This document shows positions 6,809 through 10,290 of a stretch of DNA of 10,290 bases, one piece after another. The notes beneath the pieces are model-generated. The model saw only the letters and a list, made by a program, of their open reading frames with translations, was not told the origin of the DNA and did not search any database. Both the position numbers and the translations under genes were made by a program. The DNA is from Eubacterium sp. UBA3279 (lineage in GTDB: Bacteria > Bacillota > Clostridia > Lachnospirales > Lachnospiraceae): NCBI GenBank assembly GCA_002361775.1, contig DETV01000009.1:1-10290 (forward strand). Reading direction: 5' to 3'. Every line of letters begins with the position of its first letter. Within the stretch, counting starts at the first letter, position 1.

Positions 6809-6895
6809 TCATCGACAAATCATATAAATGAATGTCAGCAGTGACAAAATAAACATTCCAAAAGACATTAAATCTTTAAAATCAAAATGTTTCAT
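6809..6895 (-). CDS. Small holin-like membrane toxin (type I TA toxin)
   Basis: A 28-codon frame from ATG at 6895 to TGA at 6809. Its N-terminus is polar and charged (MKHFDFKD), its core is a single membrane span (MSFGMFILSLLTFIYMI), and it ends in CR. The F-G-x-F-I-x-x-L-L-T-F-I pattern is that of the short proteins annotated as putative holin-like toxins (Hol_Tox family), which are usually about 30-40 residues, so this one is short. The ribosome binding site is very strong (GGGGG at 6904-6908, 8 nt before the ATG), typical of such genes. A promoter lies upstream and an antisense RNA overlaps the 3' side of the mRNA. The expected action is insertion into the cytoplasmic membrane when the antisense RNA is lost. 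The family call rests on motif memory and context. Confidence 0.72.
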   Translation of the reverse strand: MKHFDFKDLMSFGMFILSLLTFIYMICR

Positions 6896-6917
6896 CAGCA
6901 CCACCCCCATTCTATGT

Positions 6918-6948
6918 ATTATAAAATGAAGGCCACGCCACCCTGCAA
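6918..6948 (-). promoter_or_regulatory. Promoter of the toxin gene
   Basis: On the - strand, TTGCAG (6948-6943) and TATAAT (6923-6918) are separated by 19 nt, longer than optimal. The predicted start is near 6911. The leader is therefore only about 15 nt and begins within or next to the CATAGAATG sequence discussed in the findings. Confidence 0.5.
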
Positions 6949-7036
6949 CACGATTGTTCTTTCTTCAAAATTCTATCATATACAGATTTTAATATCAATT
7001 TTTATATTGCTTTTGCTATTTATTATTTTGCATTTA

Positions 7037-7699
7037 TTATTTCTGAGGCAGTAATATCTCTGTAGTAAATGCGCCATCTTCACTATTCCGGCTAATATAT
7101 CCACCCAGCCGTTCTACAATGGCATCTATCCTCGCCAATCCAAATCCATGCCCTTTCCCTTTTGTAGTACGAAAAACACCTCCCACTCGTTCCAGTTTCT
7201 TTCCCGCTGTAAAATTAGTAAAAGAAATATATAGTTGGGTATTTTTCATGTCCATATAAACACGAATCATCCTTTCTTCTTCCGGCAGCTTCTCACTGGC
7301 CTCGATAGCATTATCAAATAAATTTCCTATAATACAGCAAAGATCTATCTCAGAAGTTTTCAATTTTACAGGGATATCTGCATCTGCATGAACTGTAATA
7401 TTTTTGGAATGTGCCAGTGAAATCTTGGAATTTAAAATCGCATCTGTCATCGGATTTCCTGTTTTCACTACCGTATCCACTGTAGTCAGATCTTCATCCA
7501 GAAGATCCAGATAATTACAGATTGCTTTCCAGTCCTGTGCTGCCGCATATGCTTTCATGGTCTGAATATGATTACGGTAATCATGCCGCCATCCCCGCAT
7601 TTTCCGATACATATTATCCACTTCCCGATAATGTGTCTCTATTAACTCCTGTTGATATTCACTGATTTGTTTATCCATATTTTTAGAAAGAAATTTCAT
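7037..7699 (-). CDS. Soluble GHKL histidine kinase (AgrC/CitA-like catalytic core)
   Basis: A 220-residue kinase with no membrane span. A helical, probably coiled-coil N-terminus (residues 5-35) leads into the phosphoacceptor motif W-R-H-D-Y-R-N (His39). The ATPase domain has N-box NLFDNAIEA (126-134) and G-box GKGHGFGLAR (181-190), as in the AgrC-like HATPase_c_5 group. Full AgrC-type kinases are about 400-450 residues with several N-terminal membrane spans, and here that half is missing. The start at 7699 is supported by GAGG (7706-7709), which overlaps the end of the upstream gene; the gap between the genes is 4 nt. It should phosphorylate the LytTR regulator encoded two genes upstream. 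No convincing terminator is visible after the stop. Confidence 0.88.
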   Translation of the reverse strand: MKFLSKNMDKQISEYQQELIETHYREVDNMYRKMRGWRHDYRNHIQTMKAYAAAQDWKAICNYLDLLDEDLTTVDTVVKTGNPMTDAILNSKISLAHSKNITVHADADIPVKLKTSEIDLCCIIGNLFDNAIEASEKLPEEERMIRVYMDMKNTQLYISFTNFTAGKKLERVGGVFRTTKGKGHGFGLARIDAIVERLGGYISRNSEDGAFTTEILLPQK

Positions 7700-7703
7700 A
7701 CGT

Positions 7704-8435
7704 TTACCTCATCTGAGTGATTTCATCATATAACTTCTTTGTTGCTTCTTCTGTTTCCTGATTCACCACCAGAATTCCTCCCGTAGTTTCCATCACAATA
7801 TATTCTTCACATCCCACATAGGTATATCTGGTATAGCTTCCAAATTTTTCATTGTGAAATGCTCCCTCCTGTAAACGAAAACTTCCCAAGCCATTCGTCC
7901 TGCTTCCTTCTATCTTTTGTTCTATATAGGAAATCTTCTGAATCTGTTCCAAAACCACAGTTGTATCCGACCAGTAAGAACCCTCAATTTCCATAGTTGT
8001 ATCCGTAAAACTCACCTTAATATCTCCGGTAAACAACAGGACAGCCGCAATTCCACAGACAGCAACGGTAAATCCTACCGACATCCACAACGTCTTTTTT
8101 TGATTTTTTTCTGTTTTTACACTATTTTCTGATACGTCCCTTTTTACACAAATGGTATTTGCCAGAATAATACATACCACTATATCGATTAAAATAATAA
8201 CCGGAATCATCCTGCCTGTTATTGAGGAAAGTCTTTCTCCCCCTATTGCCTGGATTCCCAGACAAAGAGTGATCACTCCCATACAACTCCCCGTGACCCG
8301 GCATAATTTTTTCTCATCATAACGAGCTTTTTCCTTTGGGGAAGCTGTATTATATCCCGCTATCAAAAAACTTCCCTTTCCTGCCAGTAAGGTAATTGTC
8401 AAAATCAGAAAAACTCCCAAAATAAACCACAACAT
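7704..8435 (-). CDS. Four-TM membrane protein with DUF3784-like N-terminus and PH-like C-terminal domain
   Basis: A 243-residue protein. Membrane spans lie near residues 2-20, 47-64, 75-96 and 115-137. Between the first two lies GKGSFLIAGYNTASPKEKAR, which I recognise as DUF3784-like. The C-terminal 100 residues are soluble and resemble the bacterial PH-like fold (bPH_5 type): I-S-Y-I, G-S-R-T-N-G, G-x-F, Y-T-R-Y-T-Y, then G-G-I-L-V-V-N and T-K-K-L-Y-D-E-I. AAGGAG precedes the ATG, 16 nt after the regulator's stop codon. It is sandwiched between a regulator and a kinase that lacks a sensor domain, so it probably senses a membrane signal or tethers the kinase. That role is inferred; both domain names are from memory of the families. 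Confidence 0.75.
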   Translation of the reverse strand: MLWFILGVFLILTITLLAGKGSFLIAGYNTASPKEKARYDEKKLCRVTGSCMGVITLCLGIQAIGGERLSSITGRMIPVIILIDIVVCIILANTICVKRDVSENSVKTEKNQKKTLWMSVGFTVAVCGIAAVLLFTGDIKVSFTDTTMEIEGSYWSDTTVVLEQIQKISYIEQKIEGSRTNGLGSFRLQEGAFHNEKFGSYTRYTYVGCEEYIVMETTGGILVVNQETEEATKKLYDEITQMR

Positions 8436-8451
8436 ATCTACCCACTCCTTT

Positions 8452-9150
8452 TCATTCCATACAGATAATCGCCTTATTTACCCTTTCATAAGCCCCCCTG
8501 GGAAGAGGAATATCTGAACCATCATCCAGAATTATATCTTTCTTAGTCACACGACTGATACAGGTGAGATTCACGATCACCGATCTTCCTGCCCGATAAA
8601 ATCTTTCATCCAGCAGTTTTTCCACTTCTCCCAGCGACATTTTCACTGTAAATTCTTCTTTACCGTGGATTGTCACATAATTCCCTCTCACTTCTACATA
8701 ACGAATCTGATAGACAGGAACACGAACCACGCCTCTCCCTGTTTCCAGTATCAATACCTGCTCATTCTTCTGTAATTTTTCCACTGCTCTGTCCAATACC
8801 TGAAAAAACTTTTCCTCTTTCACCGGTTTCATAAGATAATGAAGCGCCGCCACATCATACCCCTCTTCAATATAATCCGAATATCCTGTAATAAACACGA
8901 TCTGTACAGAATCATTATCTCTGCGAATTTTCTTCGCCATGGTTACCCCATCCATCTCTCCCATCTCGATATCCAGCAGAAGAATATCAAAATCTTTTTC
9001 CTCCTCATAGAAAAACAGAAAATTTTCTCCTGACGTAAACTCTGATATCTGCACTGTATGATGATGCTTTTGAGCCCATTGTCTGGTCAGATTTGTCACA
9101 TAATTGATATCCTCTGAGGAGTCATCACAAACGGCAATTTTATAAGTCAT
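8452..9150 (-). CDS. LytTR-family response regulator (AgrA/VirR type)
   Basis: A 232-residue regulator. The receiver domain (1-120) has acidic pair Asp9/Asp10, phosphoacceptor Asp60 (LLLDIEMGEMDG), Thr88 and Lys108 (the KP motif in LMKPV). The LytTR DNA-binding domain spans about 132-230, with YVEVRGNYVTIH and F-x-R-A-G-R-S-V-I-V-N-L. The start at 9150 is set by AGGGGG (9158-9163), 7 nt upstream. It is the first gene of the operon with the membrane protein and kinase downstream. LytTR regulators usually bind two short direct repeats about two helical turns apart near the promoters they control. The direct repeat upstream of the ABC operon is a candidate, not a demonstrated, target. Confidence 0.93.
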   Translation of the reverse strand: MTYKIAVCDDSSEDINYVTNLTRQWAQKHHHTVQISEFTSGENFLFFYEEEKDFDILLLDIEMGEMDGVTMAKKIRRDNDSVQIVFITGYSDYIEEGYDVAALHYLMKPVKEEKFFQVLDRAVEKLQKNEQVLILETGRGVVRVPVYQIRYVEVRGNYVTIHGKEEFTVKMSLGEVEKLLDERFYRAGRSVIVNLTCISRVTKKDIILDDGSDIPLPRGAYERVNKAIICME

Positions 9151-9191
9151 ATCTATTCCCCCTCTTAAAATTTTTCTTCTGTTATTACTTA

Positions 9192-9220
9192 ATAATACAC
9201 GAATATATCACTTTAATCTA
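9192..9220 (-). promoter_or_regulatory. Candidate promoter of the two-component operon
   Basis: On the - strand, TATTAT (9197-9192) is the best -10 candidate. The matching -35 position (TAGATT, 9220-9215, 17-nt spacer) is poor. A short inverted repeat, TTATTAAGTAATAA, overlaps the -10 and could be an operator. Confidence 0.3.
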
Positions 9221-9233
9221 GCAGGTTTTTACG

Positions 9234-9466
9234 TTTGGGTATATAAGAAGACAGCGAATCCTATATACCCAAATTCATCAAAAGAAACAGTCACAAACAC
9301 CATATATTGGGCATATACAGCCAACCAATCTTCTCTATATCCATAAAATCCTTTTTTTACGGGATGAAATTCACACCCACACCTGCTATATGCCCAAAAT
9401 GAAAAAAATTTCACGTTTTTTCTTTGATTTTTGGGCATATACAACTCATATGTTTTCCTATGCCCA
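9234..9466. repeat. Array of alternating inverted copies of a 12-nt motif (TTTGGGYATATA)
   Basis: Six copies alternate in orientation: + at 9234-9245 (TTTGGGTATATA), - at 9262-9273 (perfect complement), + at 9307-9317 (TTGGGCATATA), - at 9387-9399 (TATATGCCCAAAA), + at 9429-9441 (TTTTGGGCATATA) and - at 9459-9466 (TATGCCCA, partial). Neighbouring copies can form hairpins with stems of 12, 11, 13 and 8 bp. The motif copies fall in different reading frames, which argues against a coding repeat. The element type was not recognised. Confidence 0.75.
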
Positions 9467-9499
9467 CTCTTAACATCTAATTTATAACTATTATATAGC

Positions 9500-9534
9500 A
9501 AAAGCGAAAAGCTGATCTTACTCAAGCTTTTCGC
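9500..9534 (-). terminator. Strong - strand Rho-independent terminator
   Basis: GCGAAAAGCT (9504-9513) and AGCTTTTCGC (9525-9534) form a perfect 10-bp stem with an 11-nt loop. On the - strand it is followed by TTTTGCTAT. It would end transcripts coming from the decayed region to the right and shield the two-component operon. Confidence 0.8.
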
Positions 9535-9711
9535 CTATCCTTATTATACGATATCTGATTTACAAACTTTTTTCATAATCTCAATTTTCTTTACCAGATT
9601 AAAGGTCTGCTAGTCAATAATATTCTCAAAGATTATCCCTCTTCACTCCGAAACATAGCATCTTTTCTTATCCTTAAAGCGCTTACAGTTCCTGAGATTG
9701 ATGATGCTTCC
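9535..9711. other. Gene-free decayed stretch
   Basis: No frame of protein-like character was found on either strand. The - strand gives only short interrupted peptides (for example one containing NLVKKIEIMKK). Apart from the cre-like site listed separately, no feature was recognised. Confidence 0.5.
9674..9687 (-). promoter_or_regulatory. cre-like (CcpA-binding) site
   Basis: The - strand reads TGTAAGCGCTTTAA. It matches 13 of 14 positions of the Gram-positive catabolite-response consensus TGWAANCGNTNWCA. No intact gene lies downstream, so it may be a leftover of a lost carbohydrate gene or a chance match. Confidence 0.35.
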
Positions 9712-9870
9712 CTAATACTTTTCTTTTGATTTAAACACGAAACGAATTTTCCAGCTAATATCACGTTTTCATTATATTGCAAAAATAGATAAAATCATCA
9801 TCACCATAAATCTACGAGAATCAAAACAAAAACCTGAGATACCATTGTCAGTAAAGTACAAAAGTTTTGT
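9712..9870 (-). pseudogene. Relic of a large serine recombinase (transposon/integrase type)
   Basis: On the - strand, one frame from 9870 reads Y-F-T-D-N-G-I-S-G-F-C-F-D and then R-R-F-M-V-M-M, ending at TAA (9774-9772) followed at once by TGA. This resembles the conserved Y-x-D-D-G-x-S-G-x-x-F-x-R-x-x-F-x-x-M block of serine recombinases (TndX/TnpX-like, recombinase family), near residues 60-90 of the catalytic domain. In the same frame, after the two stops, 18 codons (KRDISWKIRFVFKS...) may be the protein's C-terminal end, which would mean a large internal deletion. That second part is weak. The product is certainly not functional. It is evidence that a mobile element once occupied this site. 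Confidence 0.6.
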
Positions 9871-9885
9871 TTATTTTATATACGC

Positions 9886-10128
9886 CTAATATTTGTTTAC
9901 TATAATTTTAAATAGATGAATAGGAACGGGTAATTCAGGTACACTATAATCAATTAACAATCTGTCACCATCCCAACACCATGATACAGGAAAATCATTA
10001 CCTAACACAGAAACCGATTCTATTTTCCCCTTTATTTCACCTAAAGATTGTATTGTGATCTGACTGTTTTGAGAAACTTTTAAACATATTGCATACAATA
10101 TATCACCTTTCTTTTTTATTTCTAACAA
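9886..10128 (-). pseudogene. C-terminal relic of a GH29-like alpha-L-fucosidase
   Basis: An 80-codon - strand frame ends at TAG (9888-9886). It has KKGDILYAICLKVSQN, then ITIQSLG, then K-I-E-S-V-S-V-L-G-N-D, then PVSWCWDGDRLLIDY, and ends H-L-F-K-I. This order matches the C-terminal beta-sandwich of GH29 alpha-L-fucosidases: G-D-x-L-Y-A-I-x-L, then I-x-S-L, I-x-S-V-x-L-L-G, S-W-K-Q and F-K-I. The frame has no credible start (its first codon is TTG with no ribosome binding site). Upstream to about 10245 there are short matches in shifted frames, such as EKAVYNKRG, resembling the family's G-E-A-I-Y-x-T-R-P. The catalytic domain is outside the window or lost. It is probably a decayed gene, though a 5' part beyond the window edge cannot be excluded. 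Confidence 0.55.
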
Positions 10129-10290
10129 TAGAGTAACAACTTTTTGCTCTTTTCATTTTCATGAAAATAATTTTCTCTTAAAATCACCCACACCCTCTCT
10201 TATTGTATACTGCTTTTTCTGGAACAATTTTATCAAGCTAATTTCTTTAATAAAAGAGGCTTTATTTGGTTAATCCATATATTAAAAATA
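10129..10290. other. Right edge: decayed upstream part of the fucosidase relic
   Basis: No intact frame was seen. On the - strand, fragments resembling the fucosidase linker (about 10245-10160) are split between frames and interrupted by stops at the TCATGA stretch near 10160. Nothing else was recognised. Confidence 0.4.

Noticed and set aside
6458..7036. Search for an AgrD-like or double-glycine signal peptide gene near the kinase and exporter
   Set aside because: The only credible small frame is the holin-like toxin. It has no processing motif, and no AgrB-like gene is in the window.
9229..9525. 98-codon - strand open frame over the motif array
   Set aside because: It begins with TTG inside the right arm of a strong terminator hairpin, has no ribosome binding site, and most of its length is the inverted-repeat array. 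The repeats fall in different frames and I recognise no protein family.
9218..9613. CTAGCAG (9218-9224) and CTGCTAG (9607-9613) as terminal inverted repeats of an element
   Set aside because: Only 7 bp match and the flanks diverge; such pairs are expected by chance over 400 bp, and no target duplication is visible.
1..10290. tRNA, rRNA, CRISPR arrays and complete insertion sequences
   Set aside because: No cloverleaf-like segments, regularly spaced direct repeats of CRISPR length or intact transposase were seen on reading both strands.

Overview
The window is AT-rich and looks like a low-GC Gram-positive gut anaerobe, most likely a Lachnospiraceae-type clostridium. The clues are strong AGGAGG-like ribosome binding sites, TATAAT promoters, short U-tailed terminators, paired half-size ABC exporters and LytTR/GHKL two-component genes. 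The lineage is an inference, since no RNA marker gene is present.

Left part (1-2058, + strand): the last codons of an upstream gene (possibly ketopantoate reductase), then a three-domain S1 RNA-binding protein with its own extended -10 promoter and a clear terminator. A PAQR/hemolysin III-type membrane protein (trhA) follows.

Middle left (2012-2791, - strand): a uroporphyrinogen-decarboxylase-family pseudogene. It keeps a good promoter and ribosome binding site, but has a frameshift in an A7 run and has lost its C-terminal third. The truncation point lies inside a 14-bp perfect inverted repeat.

Centre (2788-6457, - strand): two overlapping half-size ABC exporters, probably a heterodimeric efflux pump. 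The promoter region upstream holds a 23-bp near-palindrome followed by T7, and a 12-nt direct repeat with a 21-bp period.

Centre right (6595-6948): a locus that fits a type I toxin-antitoxin system and lacks a conventional annotation. A 28-codon holin-like membrane toxin is encoded on the - strand. A ~97-nt antisense RNA on the + strand has a near-consensus promoter and overlaps the 3' end of the toxin mRNA. Short repeats flanking the toxin gene could let either the antisense RNA or the mRNA's own 3' end pair with the toxin's leader and Shine-Dalgarno sequence.

Right (7037-9150, - strand): a three-gene operon in the order LytTR response regulator, four-TM DUF3784-like/PH-like membrane protein, soluble GHKL histidine kinase. 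The kinase has no membrane sensor of its own, so the middle gene may supply the sensing part. The ABC pair downstream is a plausible, unproven target.

Far right (9151-10290): a decayed region with no intact gene. It holds an array of alternating inverted copies of a 12-nt motif (TTTGGGYATATA), a strong - strand terminator, a cre-like site, a relic of a large serine recombinase, and a C-terminal relic of a GH29 alpha-L-fucosidase. This looks like the scar of a lost mobile element and a lost carbohydrate gene.
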